Source of the DNA: Bordetella parapertussis
GTDB lineage: Bacteria > Pseudomonadota > Gammaproteobacteria > Burkholderiales > Burkholderiaceae_B
Reading direction: 5' to 3'
DNA: 48,321 bases
Assembly (NCBI GenBank): GCA_945895265.1
Contig: CAMDEF010000029.1
Location: 1-48,321 of the forward strand
Made by a program: the position numbers and the translations under genes. Every line of letters starts with the position of its first letter. The first letter of the stretch is position 1. Below the pieces are notes generated by a model. The model was not told where the DNA came from. It made no database searches and was given only the letters and a program-made list of their open reading frames with translations. Positions 10,091 to 22,786 of the stretch are shown here, piece after piece.

Positions 10091-10818
10091 TCAGTCATTT
10101 GACCGAGTTGCGCGTGTTGGGTCAGATCCAGTCGCAAAGGCGTCACCGATACAAACCCCTTAGTGATTGCATCAAAATCGGTGCCCTCAGACGCATCATT
10201 CGCGGCACCGGCCGGCCCAATCCAATAGACCGTTTCGCCATAGGGTGTTGCCGAGCGCACGACGGGTTGCGAAGGGTGACGTTTACCCAACCGAGTCGCC
10301 GATACACCCTTGACTTGCGTGAGAGGCAAATCTGGAAAATTCACGTTCAGCAGCACAGGCCCTGTGAGAGGTTGCGCAAGTTGATGCGCCACGAGACGGT
10401 GCGCTTGGGCCACGGCCGCGTCGAGGTTGGACCAACTTTTGGATACCAGCGAAAAAGCAATTGCAGGGATACCGAACAGATACCCTTCAGAGGCGGCCGC
10501 TACTGTCCCTGAGTAAAGCGTATCATCGCCCATGTTCGCACCATTATTGATCCCAGACACAACTAGGTCAGGACGGCGATCGAGCAAGCCAGTCAGAGCG
10601 ACGTGCACGCAGTCAGACGGAGTGCCATTAACGTAGATAAAACCGTTAGCGGCATGGCGGACCGCAAGCGGTCGTGTCAGTGTTAACGAATTTGAAGCGC
10701 CGCTATGGTTGATTTCAGGGGCAACTACGGTCACTTCGGCCAAGTTGCGCAAAGACGCTACCAAAGCCTCGAGGCCAGGAGCGGTATACCCATCATCGTT
10801 TGAAACAAGAATATGCAT
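10066..10818 (-). CDS. surE: 5'/3'-nucleotidase SurE
   Basis: 250 residues; metal-dependent phosphatase of nucleoside monophosphates, also acting on 3'-nucleotides and short polyphosphate, linked to stationary-phase survival. The N-terminus [19 protein letters not shown] holds metal ligands Asp8 and Asp9. [10 protein letters not shown] supplies the conserved Ser, and NGTPSDCV and [12 protein letters not shown] are the other active-site blocks. First gene of the surE-pcm-nlpD run, divergent from plsY. The promoters for both would be in the 136-base gap before plsY. Confidence 0.96.
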   Translation of the reverse strand: MHILVSNDDGYTAPGLEALVASLRNLAEVTVVAPEINHSGASNSLTLTRPLAVRHAANGFIYVNGTPSDCVHVALTGLLDRRPDLVVSGINNGANMGDDTLYSGTVAAASEGYLFGIPAIAFSLVSKSWSNLDAAVAQAHRLVAHQLAQPLTGPVLLNVNFPDLPLTQVKGVSATRLGKRHPSQPVVRSATPYGETVYWIGPAGAANDASEGTDFDAITKGFVSVTPLRLDLTQHAQLGQMTEWVRPLCE

Positions 10819-10954
10819 GTGTCGAGGCTAAACAATACTTTTAATCTAACAGTTGATTGTACTCGCTGACAACGATTTTCAGCTCCTAAATCGGCACCCA
10901 AGGCACTCACCAGTTAGAATCAGTTGCATCTTTTTTCACGAATGGAAGCTACAC

Positions 10955-11578
10955 ATGGGCATGCCCGCCTTAGAGTTTGCAAATTTAGGTCTGATTGGCC
11001 TTGCCTATTTACTTGGCTCGATCTCGTTTGCTGTCGTGATGAGTCGAGCCTTCGGGCTCGACGATCCCCGCACCTATGGCTCGGGTAACCCCGGTGCCAC
11101 CAACGTTTTACGCTCGGGTAACAAGTGGGCCGCCGGCCTTACCCTGCTTGGCGATGCTGCGAAAGGCTGGCTAGCTGTTTGGGCTGCCACCCAGCTCAAC
11201 GCCCCAGTCTCGGTACAGGCGCTGGTGGCGTTGGCCGTATTTCTTGGGCACCTTTACCCCGTCTTTTTACGCTTTAAAGGTGGCAAAGGGGTTGCGACGG
11301 CTTTTGGCGTCATGCTAGCAATTCAGCCACTGTTAGCCTTGGTGGCCTGCCTGACCTGGCTGTTTATGGCCAAGGTGTTTAAGTATTCTTCGCTCGCTGC
11401 GCTGGTCAGTGCCGTGTGTGCACCTTTATTTTATGTGCTAGGGGATCAGCGCGTGTGGGTCACCCAACCCCAGCTGGCTTGGGTATTAGCCGTGATTGCC
11501 TTGTTTTTACTGTATCGCCATCGGGCCAATATCGAACGCCTGCTCAAGGGCATTGAGCCACGTGTCGGCAAAAAGTAA
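10955..11578 (+). CDS. plsY: glycerol-3-phosphate acyltransferase PlsY
   Basis: 207 residues; inner-membrane enzyme transferring the acyl group of acyl-phosphate to sn-glycerol 3-phosphate, the first step of phospholipid synthesis. Family motifs are intact: [13 protein letters not shown] (41-53) and [18 protein letters not shown] (98-115), with about five hydrophobic membrane segments. The start is the ATG at 10955 with GGAAG eight bases upstream; the frame is open upstream to 10853, but that extension is not membrane-like and has no ribosome-binding site. Single gene between divergent surE and convergent tsaD; the 129 bases after it show no obvious terminator. Confidence 0.95.
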   Translation: MGMPALEFANLGLIGLAYLLGSISFAVVMSRAFGLDDPRTYGSGNPGATNVLRSGNKWAAGLTLLGDAAKGWLAVWAATQLNAPVSVQALVALAVFLGHLYPVFLRFKGGKGVATAFGVMLAIQPLLALVACLTWLFMAKVFKYSSLAALVSAVCAPLFYVLGDQRVWVTQPQLAWVLAVIALFLLYRHRANIERLLKGIEPRVGKK

Positions 11579-11707
11579 GCAACATACCCTCGCCTGATCA
11601 GCTCGCCGCTCGTTCAGCACATCGCCACTTGCGCATCAAGGTGCAACGAGCTCAGCGAAATGCAGGCAGCGCGCCAACGTACAGCGAACTCAAGTACACC
11701 GAACTCC

Positions 11708-12736
11708 TCAAAGCGCAGAAAGCTCCCAGCGTGGGTGAACGTCAAAGCCGTGCCCCTGCCCCGAAAGATCGGCCAACCCGCGCTGCACACGTTGAGCTGC
11801 GGCAAACGCAATCATGGCGCCGTTATCAGTGCACAGTTCAAGGGGCGGAAAAAACACTTCAGCTTTGCGTTTGCTCAACCGTTTGGCAAGAGTTTGTCGT
11901 AGCAGGCGATTTGCGCCTACGCCGCCTGCTACCACTAAACGCGTTAAGCCAGTCTGCTCAAGTGCAGTGGCAGCCTTCGCCACCAACACCTCAACAATCG
12001 CGAGTTCGGTTGCTGCAGCAAGATCGGCACGCATCTGAGCATCGGCCTGCCCTCGTCGCTCAGCCTCTTTTAAGCGTGTCAGCACCGCAGTCTTTAACCC
12101 GCTAAAACTAAAATCAAGAGTATGGCTATGCAGCATGGGCCGCGGCAAAACGATACGCGTGGCGTCCCCCTGCTCGGCAAGCTTGGCCAAGGCCGGGCCA
12201 CCTGGATAGCCTAAGCCTAATAATTTAGCGGTTTTATCGAAGGCCTCGCCCGCCGCATCATCGAGCGTCTCGCCCAACAAGTTGTATTGGCCAACGTCAT
12301 CGACGCGCAACAATTGTGTGTGCCCACCTGACACCAACAGCGCGACAAACGGAAACTCAGGACATGGCGTCGCGAGCCGCGGCGATAAAAGATGGCCTTC
12401 GAGGTGGTGAATCGGGATCGCCGGCAAATCCAGTGACCAGGCCATCGATTGCGCCACGCTTGCCCCCACGAGCAGCGCACCCGCCAAACCCGGGCCAGCG
12501 GTGTACGCAATTGCGCCGACGTCTTGCAACGTTAACTCAGCACGTTCAAGCACTTGTCGCGTTAGCGGCACCACCCGCCGCACATGGTCACGCGAGGCGA
12601 GCTCAGGCACAACGCCGCCATAAGCCGCATGCATGGCAACCTGCGAGTGCAGCGTATGCGAAAGTAATCCGCGTTCGGTACACACCAGTGCGACACCGGT
12701 TTCATCGCATGAGCTTTCAAAACCCAAGATAATCAT
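11708..12736 (-). CDS. tsaD: tRNA N6-adenosine threonylcarbamoyltransferase TsaD
   Basis: 342 residues; catalytic subunit of the TsaBDE system that transfers threonylcarbamoyl to A37 of ANN-decoding tRNAs, giving t6A. ASKHA-fold hallmarks are [12 protein letters not shown] at the N-terminus, the metal-binding HHLEGH (His111 and His115), SGGHTQLL, and [12 protein letters not shown] near the C-terminus with the metal-ligand Asp. Length equals that of E. coli TsaD. It lies 18 bases after the ABC-F gene on the same strand, so probably one transcript. Confidence 0.96.
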   Translation of the reverse strand: MIILGFESSCDETGVALVCTERGLLSHTLHSQVAMHAAYGGVVPELASRDHVRRVVPLTRQVLERAELTLQDVGAIAYTAGPGLAGALLVGASVAQSMAWSLDLPAIPIHHLEGHLLSPRLATPCPEFPFVALLVSGGHTQLLRVDDVGQYNLLGETLDDAAGEAFDKTAKLLGLGYPGGPALAKLAEQGDATRIVLPRPMLHSHTLDFSFSGLKTAVLTRLKEAERRGQADAQMRADLAAATELAIVEVLVAKAATALEQTGLTRLVVAGGVGANRLLRQTLAKRLSKRKAEVFFPPLELCTDNGAMIAFAAAQRVQRGLADLSGQGHGFDVHPRWELSAL

Positions 12737-12754
12737 GATGGCACTTGGTGCGCG

Positions 12755-14359
12755 TTAATCTTCGATGCCACGCGAAGCCAGATAGTCTTCGTAGGTGCCT
12801 CGATAATCGACCACAGCGCCGCCAGCTTGAATTTCCCAAACGCGGGTCGCGAGGGTCGAAACAAACTCACGATCGTGCGACACAAAAAATAACGTACCTG
12901 CAAACTTATCGAGCGCCAGCTGCAAGGATTCGATGGACTCCATATCCAGGTGATTGGTAGGCTCGTCCATCAACAACACGTTATGTCGGCGCAGCATCAA
13001 CCGACCAAACGACATGCGATTTTTTTCGCCGCCCGACAGTACATGAGGCTCTTTCGGCAAATCGTCGGCCGAGAACAACAAACGACCAAGAATCGAACGA
13101 ATTTGTTGATCATCGTCGGTCGGTTGGCGATGGTACGTCATCCAGTCAAATAAATTGCTGTCTTTTTGCAAAAATTGATCCGACACGTCTTGAGCCATGT
13201 AGCCAGCGTCGGTATTTTCTGACCATTTCAAGGTGCCACGATCGGGGGCAAGGTCGTTGGCCAACATACGCAATAAGGTGGTTTTACCTGCACCGTTGGC
13301 ACCGATGATTGCAATTTTTTCACCCGCTTCGACCATGGCTGAAAACGACTTGATCACCAAAGAGTCAAACGACTTTTGCACGTGCTCAAGCGTCACCGCC
13401 TGGCGATGCATCACTTTTAAAATCTCAAAACGGATAAACGGATTTTGACGCGATGAGGGCTTAACCTCGACTTGAGCCGCTTTAATCCGATCGATTTGTT
13501 TCAAACGCGAGGTTGCCTGACGCGCCTTTGATTTATTCGCTGAAAATCGTCGCACAAAGTCTTGCAGTTCAGAGACTCGCTCTTTCGCTTTAGCGTTTGC
13601 ATTAGAGACGCGCTCGCGTGCCTGTGTCGAGGCAAGCATATAGTCATCATAATTACCGGGGTAGACGCGCAACTCACGAAAATCAAGATCGGCCATATGC
13701 GTGCACACTTGATTCAAAAAGTGGCGGTCATGGCTAATGATAATCATGGTGCTTTGATAACCATTCAGCACATTTTCAAGCCAACGAATCGTATTGATAT
13801 CCAAATTGTTGGTTGGCTCATCTAGCAGCAAAACGTCAGGATTTGAAAACAGAGCTTGCGCCAGCAAGACACGCAGTTTCCAGCCAGGCGCAATTTCTCG
13901 CATCGGCAACTGATGCTGATCCACCGGAAACTCAAGGCCCAACAACAACTCGCCAGCACGGGCCTCAGCGGTGTAACCGTCGTATTCAGCAAATTTCGCC
14001 TCAAGGTCAGCTGCATGCATATAGTCGTCGTCGGTGGCGTCAGCGTTTGCATAAATCGCATCACGCTGACTCATGGCCTCCCACATCTCGGTGTGGCCCA
14101 TCAGCACCACATCAAGCACGCGTAAATCTTCAAAGGCAAACTGGTCTTGCCGCAATTTACCCATGCGCAAGCCAGGCTCTAAAAAGACATTCCCTGCGGT
14201 TGACTCAAGGTCGCCGCCGATGATTTTCATGAGTGTGGATTTGCCCGAGCCGTTTGCGCCGATTAAGCCGTAGCGATTACCTTCGCCAAATTTGACGTTA
14301 ACGTTTTCGAAGAGTGGCTTGGGGCCGAACTGAATGGTGAGGTTTGATGCTGTTATCAC
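12755..14359 (-). CDS. ybiT: ABC-F family ATPase, YbiT type
   Basis: 534-residue soluble protein with two ABC cassettes and no membrane segment. ABC-F proteins act at the ribosome (translation factors or drug protection). Walker A motifs are GANGSGKST (34-42) and GANGAGKTT in the second cassette. Both Walker B motifs are present ([11 protein letters not shown] and [11 protein letters not shown]). Between them lies the charged P-site tRNA-interaction linker. The sequence follows E. coli YbiT almost block for block ([30 protein letters not shown]), so I assign that subfamily. The start is GTG at 14359, which aligns with the YbiT N-terminus. Confidence 0.92.
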   Translation of the reverse strand: MITASNLTIQFGPKPLFENVNVKFGEGNRYGLIGANGSGKSTLMKIIGGDLESTAGNVFLEPGLRMGKLRQDQFAFEDLRVLDVVLMGHTEMWEAMSQRDAIYANADATDDDYMHAADLEAKFAEYDGYTAEARAGELLLGLEFPVDQHQLPMREIAPGWKLRVLLAQALFSNPDVLLLDEPTNNLDINTIRWLENVLNGYQSTMIIISHDRHFLNQVCTHMADLDFRELRVYPGNYDDYMLASTQARERVSNANAKAKERVSELQDFVRRFSANKSKARQATSRLKQIDRIKAAQVEVKPSSRQNPFIRFEILKVMHRQAVTLEHVQKSFDSLVIKSFSAMVEAGEKIAIIGANGAGKTTLLRMLANDLAPDRGTLKWSENTDAGYMAQDVSDQFLQKDSNLFDWMTYHRQPTDDDQQIRSILGRLLFSADDLPKEPHVLSGGEKNRMSFGRLMLRRHNVLLMDEPTNHLDMESIESLQLALDKFAGTLFFVSHDREFVSTLATRVWEIQAGGAVVDYRGTYEDYLASRGIED

Positions 14360-14516
14360 GAGATGCCGATTGAGTAAATACGTTGGTTACAACTTGAAAA
14401 ATAAGTATTGAGTGTAACAAGTCAGTGCTTTTTGATCTTTTTTGTCCTGCCTTCCCTATCATGCGCAACAGATGTCGAAGTACTTTCGGCATTCGTAGAC
14501 AAATAAGGAGATTCGT

Positions 14517-15860
14517 TTGGAATCACTCACTATTTTATTTCATACCTTAGGGGGCTTTGTTTGGGGCCCTGTCATGTTGGTGCTACTGGTCGGCACGGGG
14601 GTGTACCTCACTGTCAGGCTGTTTGGTTTACAAATTTGGCTGTTACCTTATGCCCTGCGCATGGCGTTTTCACGCAAGCAACATCCCGATTATCCAGGTG
14701 ATATTTCGCAATTTCAGGCGCTCATGACCGCGTTAGCCGCCACAATCGGCACCGGCAATATCGCGGGCGTCGCCACGGCGATCGTGCTGGGCGGCCCAGG
14801 TGCATTGTTTTGGATGTGGCTGTGCGCCATTTTTGGGATGGCCACTAAATATGCAGAGGGCTTACTCGCCGTCAAATACCGTGTGCGCGACGAGGACGGC
14901 AAGATGTCGGGCGGTCCGATGTATTACATCTCGCTCGGTTTAAATATGAAATGGCTTGGTATGCTGTTTGCCATATTTGGAATGATCGCTGCGTTAGGCA
15001 CGGGTGCCTCGGTGCAATCGAATTCACTTGCCGAATCCATGCTCTCGAGCTTTGGTGTACCTGGGTGGATCACTGGAGTCGTCTTGACAGCTGTCACAGC
15101 CCTCGTCATTGTGGGTGGCATCAAAAGTATTGCGCGCGTCACTTCGGTGATCGTGCCGTTTATGGCATTGTTTTATTTGCTGGGCGGCCTGCTCATTATT
15201 GTGCTCAATATCGAGTTATTGTGGCCTGCGCTAACGCTAGTCATGACCGATGCGTTCACAGGGAGTGCAGTGGCCGGTGGCGCCTTAGGTACCGTGATTC
15301 GTTATGGCGTGGCGCGCGGTGTCTTCTCAAACGAAGCTGGGCTGGGTACCGCACCAATCGCGGCAGCTGCGGCCAAAACCGATCAGCCTGCCAAGCAGGC
15401 TTTGGTCTCAATGACCGGTACGTTTATCGACACCATCATCGTTTGCTCGGTCACAGGGCTGGTCTTAGTCATGGGTGGCATGTACACCGGCGGCAGCACG
15501 GGCGCCGCCTTGACGGCACAAACGTTTGACCGCATGTTACCTGGGCCCGGCGACTGGATCGTGACCATTGGTTTGTTGTTCTTCGCCTATTCGACAATTT
15601 TGGGCTGGAGCTACTACGGTGAAAAATGCGCTCAGTATGCGTTGGGTAAATGGGTGGTGGTGCCGTACCGTTGCCTTTATACCGCCTTTGTGATGATTGG
15701 CGCCGTGGTTTCGCTAGATTTAGTATGGGCGGTGTCCGATGTCGTCAACGGTCTGATGGCGTTTCCAAATCTGGTTGGCTTGTTATTACTGTCGGGCGTG
15801 GTGGTCAAAGAAACGAGGGCCTTCTTACTGACCCTTAAAGACGAGCGCGCGAAAAAGTAA
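14517..15860 (+). CDS. alanine/glycine:cation symporter (AGCS family)
   Basis: 447-residue inner-membrane transporter, about 11 hydrophobic segments, of the sodium- or proton-coupled AGCS (AlsT/DagA/YaaJ) family importing alanine or glycine. Family signatures: MTALAATIGTGNIAGVATAI near residue 75 and RGVFSNEAGLGTAPIAAAAA near 275. The start is TTG at 14517, supported by AGGAG exactly six bases upstream; no ATG competes. Monocistronic in appearance: divergent from the ABC-F gene across a 157-base gap that must hold its promoter, and convergent with ldcA. Confidence 0.93.
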   Translation: MESLTILFHTLGGFVWGPVMLVLLVGTGVYLTVRLFGLQIWLLPYALRMAFSRKQHPDYPGDISQFQALMTALAATIGTGNIAGVATAIVLGGPGALFWMWLCAIFGMATKYAEGLLAVKYRVRDEDGKMSGGPMYYISLGLNMKWLGMLFAIFGMIAALGTGASVQSNSLAESMLSSFGVPGWITGVVLTAVTALVIVGGIKSIARVTSVIVPFMALFYLLGGLLIIVLNIELLWPALTLVMTDAFTGSAVAGGALGTVIRYGVARGVFSNEAGLGTAPIAAAAAKTDQPAKQALVSMTGTFIDTIIVCSVTGLVLVMGGMYTGGSTGAALTAQTFDRMLPGPGDWIVTIGLLFFAYSTILGWSYYGEKCAQYALGKWVVVPYRCLYTAFVMIGAVVSLDLVWAVSDVVNGLMAFPNLVGLLLLSGVVVKETRAFLLTLKDERAKK

Positions 15861-15869
15861 TGTGACGGG

Positions 15870-15924
15870 ATGAAACGAACTTCATCCTCGCCAATGCAAA
15901 GCCTTGCACTCTGCGAGGCTTTGC
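15870..15924. terminator. tandem hairpins between the AGCS gene and ldcA
   Basis: GATGAA/TTCATC (15870-15875 and 15881-15886) gives a 6-bp stem. GCAAAGCCT/AGGCTTTGC (15896-15904 and 15916-15924) gives a perfect 9-bp stem with an 11-base loop. Both lie between convergent stops. There is no long T-run, so bidirectional termination is likely but may need Rho. Confidence 0.55.
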
Positions 15925-15936
15925 CGTCTACAAGCT

Positions 15937-18194
<2,258 letters not shown>

Positions 18195-18197
18195 TGT

Positions 18198-19220
18198 TTA
18201 CTCTTTAATCCCTAAATCGCGAATCAGGCGACCCCATTTTTCGCCATCACGCTGCATAAACTGGTTGACTTCGTCAGGCCCCGACACGCGTAAATAAACA
18301 CCCTTCTGTGCCAAATCGTCTGTCAATTTTTTATCTTGCCCAATCACCTGCATCGCCGCTGTCAAGCGCGTGAGCACCTGTGGGGGAATCTTGGCGGGCG
18401 TCATCAGCGCCACCCAAAACACCGCATCAAACCCAGTGGTCCCTGAGGCTTCGTCGATCGTGGGCAACTCTGGCAAAAGTGCAACGCGTTTGGCAACCGA
18501 CACCGCCATCCCTTTGGTGCGACCCGACGTGACGAACGGCAGCGCTTCGTTCAGCGCAGAGAACATCATCTCAATTTGACCACCTAGCAAATCCTGCGCT
18601 GCGGGTGCACCGCCTTTGTAATGGATCACCGCCATTTTTAAACTAAACGTCTTAATGAAATATTCAGCAGCCAAATGGTTAATCGAACCAATACCAGAGG
18701 TTCCGATCGAATACTTGTCAGGATTGGCGCGCACTAACGCGATGAGTTCTTTGACATCTTTTGCTTTGAAGTCTTTGTTCGCATGTAAAACGAAGGGCGA
18801 AGTCAGCATCATCGAGATAGGCTGAAAATCTTTGTACGGATCGTACTCAACCTTGCCCTGTAAAACGGGGTTAATCACAATCGACACCGGCGCCGCGTAA
18901 GTGGTGTAGCCATCAGGTGCTGCGCGCGCAGCTAAATTACTGGCAATGGTCGAAGCAGCGCCCGCTCTATTTTCAACAATCACTGACTGACCGAGATCGC
19001 GCCCAAGACGTTCGGCAATCGTACGGCTTGCGTAGTCAGTGACACCACCCGGAGGATAAGGTACGAGCAAACGCAAGGGTTTGTTTGGATAAGCGTCTTG
19101 CGCGAATGCGACGCCCTGCCCGCCTTGTGCGCCCAACACTGCGAGCAACAATATCGCTAAGCCATGTAAAAGCGTTGATCGTTTACCGGCTCTTTTAATA
19201 TTTTGACTGTTGTTATTCAT
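18198..19220 (-). CDS. Bug-family tripartite tricarboxylate transporter substrate-binding protein
   Basis: 340 residues. A signal peptide (basic N-region, then LLHGLAILLLAVLGA, cleavage near VAFAQ) sends it to the periplasm. The mature protein begins with the Bug landmark YPNKPLRLLVPYPPGGVTD and continues with SRTIAERLG, VENRAGAAS, and GSINHLAAEYF; these form the two-lobe fold that binds carboxylates or related small anions. No TctA/TctB membrane partner is in the window, as is usual for the many orphan Bug proteins of Burkholderiales. AGAGGA five bases before the ATG. It follows the HisD-like dehydrogenase by 67 bases, suggesting that it captures that enzyme's substrate or a precursor. Confidence 0.92.
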   Translation of the reverse strand: MNNNSQNIKRAGKRSTLLHGLAILLLAVLGAQGGQGVAFAQDAYPNKPLRLLVPYPPGGVTDYASRTIAERLGRDLGQSVIVENRAGAASTIASNLAARAAPDGYTTYAAPVSIVINPVLQGKVEYDPYKDFQPISMMLTSPFVLHANKDFKAKDVKELIALVRANPDKYSIGTSGIGSINHLAAEYFIKTFSLKMAVIHYKGGAPAAQDLLGGQIEMMFSALNEALPFVTSGRTKGMAVSVAKRVALLPELPTIDEASGTTGFDAVFWVALMTPAKIPPQVLTRLTAAMQVIGQDKKLTDDLAQKGVYLRVSGPDEVNQFMQRDGEKWGRLIRDLGIKE

Positions 19221-19287
19221 ATCATCCTCTTTTTTATATTTAACACACTCGAAGCCTCAAGCCCCTGATGTCACCGGGCTCAGAGTA

Positions 19288-20613
19288 TCACTCACCTTTC
19301 GCAGCGACGGGTTGATACCAAGGTAATTCTGGGCGCTGACCATAACGACGCACGCGCAAATTCGCTTGCTCACCATGGCCCGCGAAGTTTTCCATGTGGC
19401 ATAAGCGCGAACAGTATTCGCCCACTAGGGCCGAGGCTGCATCAGTCGTAACGCGTTGATAGGTACAAGTTTTTAAGAACTTACCGACCCACAAGCCACC
19501 GGTAAAGCGTGCGCTGCGCTTGGTGGGTAAGGTGTGATTCGTACCGATCACCTTATCGCCAAAGCTCACGTTGGTGCGGGGGCCTAAAAACAAGGCACCA
19601 TAGTTGGTCATGCGTTTTAAGAAAATATCTGGATCACGCGTCAAGACTTGCACGTGTTCAAAGGCCAACTGATCTGCGGTTTCGATCAACTCGTCAACGG
19701 TGTCAACCACGATGACCTCGCCGTGCTCGGCCCACGATACACGCGCGATCTCGGCTGTAGGCAAAATCGTTAACTGGCGCTCAACTTCAGCGAGGGTGGC
19801 GCGCGCCAAGGCCTCACTCGTCGTCAACAAAATCGAGGGCGAAGTCGGGCCATGCTCAGCTTGCCCTAACAAATCAACTGCACACATTTCAGCATCGGCC
19901 GAATCGTCGGCAATGATCAGGGTCTCAGTTGGCCCTGCAAACAGGTCAATCCCCACGCGACCATACAGCTGACGCTTGGCCTCAGCCACAAACATGTTGC
20001 CTGGGCCCACCAACATATCAACGGCGGCGATCGACTGAGTACCCAAGGCCATCGCACCGACTGCTTGAATGCCACCTAGCACCAAAATTTCATCGGCGCC
20101 AGCAAAGTGCATGGCCGTCACAATCGCTGGGTGCGGTGCGCCTTGATAAGGCGGCGCAGTCGCAACGATACGTTTGACGCCGGCCACCTTAGCTGTCAGT
20201 ACACTCATGTGAGCCGAAGCGATCATTGGATATTTACCGCCGGGCACATAACACCCCACTGCATTCATCGGGATATGGGTATGACCGAGCACCACCCCTG
20301 GCATGGTTTCGACCTCAACGTCTTGCATCGAGGCACGCTGAATTTCAGCGAAACGGCGAATCTGTGTTTGGGCAAAGCGAATGTCTTCAATTTCACGTGG
20401 CGACAGTTGCTTGACCGCCTTTTCAATCGCGGCTTGGCTTAAGCGAAACTCGCTGGGCTCCCATTGATCAAACTTGGCCGAAAGCTCTTTAACGGCGCTG
20501 TCACCGCGTTTTTCGATATCTAACAAAATACCTTCAACGGTGGCGCGTACCTTGGCATCTGCCTCTGCAACTTCGGCGGCATTGCGACCACGCTTTAAAT
20601 AACGCACTGACAT
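19288..20613 (-). CDS. HisD-family dehydrogenase, HpsN-like (possible sulfopropanediol 3-dehydrogenase)
   Basis: 441 residues of the histidinol dehydrogenase superfamily, an NAD-dependent zinc alcohol-to-acid dehydrogenase. Core blocks are present: [55 protein letters not shown] and TNHTLPT. No his genes are near. The C-terminal part ([18 protein letters not shown]) departs from true HisD and resembles HpsN, the enzyme that oxidises 2,3-dihydroxypropane-1-sulfonate to sulfolactate. I therefore infer a catabolic dehydrogenase of a small polyol, perhaps a sulfonate, not histidine synthesis. AGGAG eight bases before the ATG. First gene of a run with the Bug protein, HAD, tadA and ldcA. Confidence 0.8.
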   Translation of the reverse strand: MSVRYLKRGRNAAEVAEADAKVRATVEGILLDIEKRGDSAVKELSAKFDQWEPSEFRLSQAAIEKAVKQLSPREIEDIRFAQTQIRRFAEIQRASMQDVEVETMPGVVLGHTHIPMNAVGCYVPGGKYPMIASAHMSVLTAKVAGVKRIVATAPPYQGAPHPAIVTAMHFAGADEILVLGGIQAVGAMALGTQSIAAVDMLVGPGNMFVAEAKRQLYGRVGIDLFAGPTETLIIADDSADAEMCAVDLLGQAEHGPTSPSILLTTSEALARATLAEVERQLTILPTAEIARVSWAEHGEVIVVDTVDELIETADQLAFEHVQVLTRDPDIFLKRMTNYGALFLGPRTNVSFGDKVIGTNHTLPTKRSARFTGGLWVGKFLKTCTYQRVTTDAASALVGEYCSRLCHMENFAGHGEQANLRVRRYGQRPELPWYQPVAAKGE

Positions 20614-20893
20614 GGGGTGAACTCCTGACGATTCAGATCAATTCGCTAGGATACGATATTGTGGACGTGAATGGCTGCGCCAGCTGGCCGACCCTAATAA
20701 AATCGTAAGGCTTTGGCCATTGGCATGACTGCCGGCAAGCCAGAATCAGAACACTCTAACTGGCTAAACAATTCTTTACTACTTTGCGCGCCTTGATCCT
20801 TTCTTGTTTGATTTTGTTTCGTACATGACCAGAACAGATTGTGGGGTAAGCTTGTGCGCCCTCTGTTTTCTTTACGCGTAGGCCACCCCGTAC

Positions 20894-21736
20894 ATGACAA
20901 TCCCAGAAATTCGGCCTGAGCAGTCAATCGAGCTTTTAAAAGCGCTTCACATCTTGACGCGCGACGGCAAACTGAATCAGGACAGTCGGCGCAAACTCAA
21001 GCAGGTTTACCACCTATTCCAATTCATTGAGCCTCTGCTCGCCCAGCTGAATGAGAACAAACCAAATTTTTGCGTAGTCGATCACGGCGCCGGAAAATCA
21101 TACCTAGGTTTTATTTTGGTCGATTTATATCTGCGTCACCAGGCCAAAGCAGCGCGTATGGTTGGCATCGAAACCCGTGCAGAACTCGTGACTCAAACCA
21201 CGCATTTAGCGCGCGATTTGGGGTTTTCGCAGATGCAATTTTTAAATGAGTCGGTGGCCGACTCGATTCACTCAAGCGCGCTACCCGAGCGCGTAGACAT
21301 GGTGACCGCCTTGCACGCGTGCAACACCGCCACCGACGATGCGATTCGGTTTGGCTTAGCCAAGCAGGCGCGCTTTATGGTGCTGGTGCCCTGTTGCCAG
21401 GCCGAGGTTGCGGGCGTCTTACGCAGGCATAAGGCGCAGCAGCTTAAAGACCCGTTGGCCGAGATTTGGCGACACCCCTTGCATACGCGAGAGTTTGGCA
21501 GTCAAGTAACGAATACCTTGCGTTGCCTTCAGCTCGAAGCGCATGGTTACCAAGTCACTGTGACTGAGTTGGTGGGCTGGGAGCACTCGTTGAAAAACGA
21601 ACTCATCATTGCCGAGCAAAAGGGCCCACCAAAGCCTCACACGATTGCCCGCTTGCAAGCCTTATTAGAGCGGCTTGGCTTGCAAGAGCTCAATGAACGA
21701 TTTTTTGTTCCGAACTTAGCACCCTCGGGTGCTTAA
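20894..21736 (+). CDS. SAM-dependent methyltransferase, Methyltransf_32 type
   Basis: 280 residues. A Rossmann methyltransferase core is visible: motif I VDHGAGKSYLGFIL (62-75), an acidic strand end VGIETRAELV, then ALHACNTATDDAIRFG and the characteristic VPCCQAEV. This combination is that of the methyltransferase 32 domain seen in RRNAD1/METTL25-like proteins. Substrate unknown; an RNA or protein target is only a guess. It stands alone after a 280-base gap from the divergent hisD-like gene. Within that gap the ten bases CGTACATGAC occur twice (about 20820 and 20889), the second copy covering this gene's ATG region. Confidence 0.72.
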   Translation: MTIPEIRPEQSIELLKALHILTRDGKLNQDSRRKLKQVYHLFQFIEPLLAQLNENKPNFCVVDHGAGKSYLGFILVDLYLRHQAKAARMVGIETRAELVTQTTHLARDLGFSQMQFLNESVADSIHSSALPERVDMVTALHACNTATDDAIRFGLAKQARFMVLVPCCQAEVAGVLRRHKAQQLKDPLAEIWRHPLHTREFGSQVTNTLRCLQLEAHGYQVTVTELVGWEHSLKNELIIAEQKGPPKPHTIARLQALLERLGLQELNERFFVPNLAPSGA

Positions 21737-21813
21737 CTAATGCCAACCTCTGCATATCACCGCTGCAGTCAAGGGCCAAATCAACGTCTCAATTGTTATA
21801 CGAAAAAATAACG

Positions 21814-22713
21814 ATGCGTACAAATTCAGAATCAGCCCCGCCTATCATGCCAAGCACCAAGCGCGTATTAATCGCTGGCTGCGGCGATTTAGGGTTGCGT
21901 GTGGCCCAATTGCTAGCAATCGAAAACTCAACCAACTGCAGTTGGGGGCTCAGACGCCAACCTAATCTTGAGTCGACACACGACATACCCAGCTTTACGT
22001 GGATTGCAGCCGACTTAACGCAGCCAGACACCTTGCGTGACCTACCCAAGGACATCACGCACGTTCTGTACACGGCAGCACCGAATGCACGTACTGAAGC
22101 GGATTATCGCGCTGTGTATCGTGAGGGCTTAGAGCGTTTAGTACTCGCGGTTGCCGCACCCTCGCTGCAGCGAGTGTTATTCGTGTCATCGACTGCGGTC
22201 TATGGCGCTCATGGTGCGCAATGGATTGATGAAGACACCCCCACTGCGCCCAAAAGTTTTAACGGCCAAGTGTTGCTTGAAACTGAGCAGTGGCTGTACA
22301 AGCAAAATGCTCAATTTGAAACCTTGAGCTTACGCCTCTCTGGCATCTATGGCCCCGGTCGCAGCTATTTGCTTGAGCGTCTGCGTACAGGCCAAGCCAC
22401 TGCGCCGATGACTGAATCGCACTGGGTCAATCGGATTCATATTGAAGACGCCGCGGCAGCCGTCGTGCATCTGATGAACTTACCGAACCCGAAACCGATT
22501 TATCTAGTGACCGATAGCACGCCTTTACCGATGCGCGTGTTGTATGACGCCTTGGCAAAACTCGTTGGCGGGCCGACGCCGCCCGCAGGAGACTCACCCG
22601 CCTCAATAGGAAGCAAGCGGCTAAGTAACGCGCGACTGCGCGACAGTGGTTTTACCCTCAAGTGGCCCGATAGCCGCGAGGGTCACGCTGCGCTGATGAG
22701 TAAGAAAAACTGA
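21814..22713 (+). CDS. NAD(P)-binding epimerase/reductase, YeeZ-like
   Basis: 299 residues from the ATG at 21814 (an in-frame TTG at 21793 and an ATG at 21847 are alternatives; no clear ribosome-binding site marks any). Extended short-chain dehydrogenase fold: the nucleotide-binding motif is LIAGCGDLGLRVAQLLA near the N-terminus, followed by LFVSSTAVYGAHGAQW and an IYGPGRSYLLERL block. The Tyr of AVYG is present, but the usual YxxxK pair is not, as in E. coli YeeZ. Reaction unknown. It may follow the methyltransferase as one unit (77 bases apart). Confidence 0.75.
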   Translation: MRTNSESAPPIMPSTKRVLIAGCGDLGLRVAQLLAIENSTNCSWGLRRQPNLESTHDIPSFTWIAADLTQPDTLRDLPKDITHVLYTAAPNARTEADYRAVYREGLERLVLAVAAPSLQRVLFVSSTAVYGAHGAQWIDEDTPTAPKSFNGQVLLETEQWLYKQNAQFETLSLRLSGIYGPGRSYLLERLRTGQATAPMTESHWVNRIHIEDAAAAVVHLMNLPNPKPIYLVTDSTPLPMRVLYDALAKLVGGPTPPAGDSPASIGSKRLSNARLRDSGFTLKWPDSREGHAALMSKKN

Positions 22714-22786
22714 ACGTGACCGATTGTGGATCACCGAAAATCTCTTAATAATGCTTAAGATTAAGTCAAACCCCTAAAGGAAAAAC

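Noticed and set aside
19288..20613. Calling this gene hisD of histidine biosynthesis
   Set aside because: No his genes are nearby, it leads a Bug-containing array, and the C-terminal blocks follow HpsN-like enzymes rather than biosynthetic HisD.
20694..20927. Minus-strand open frame of 77 codons between the hisD-like and methyltransferase genes
   Set aside because: Low-complexity translation without relatives, overlapping the start of the methyltransferase gene; more likely the promoter region.
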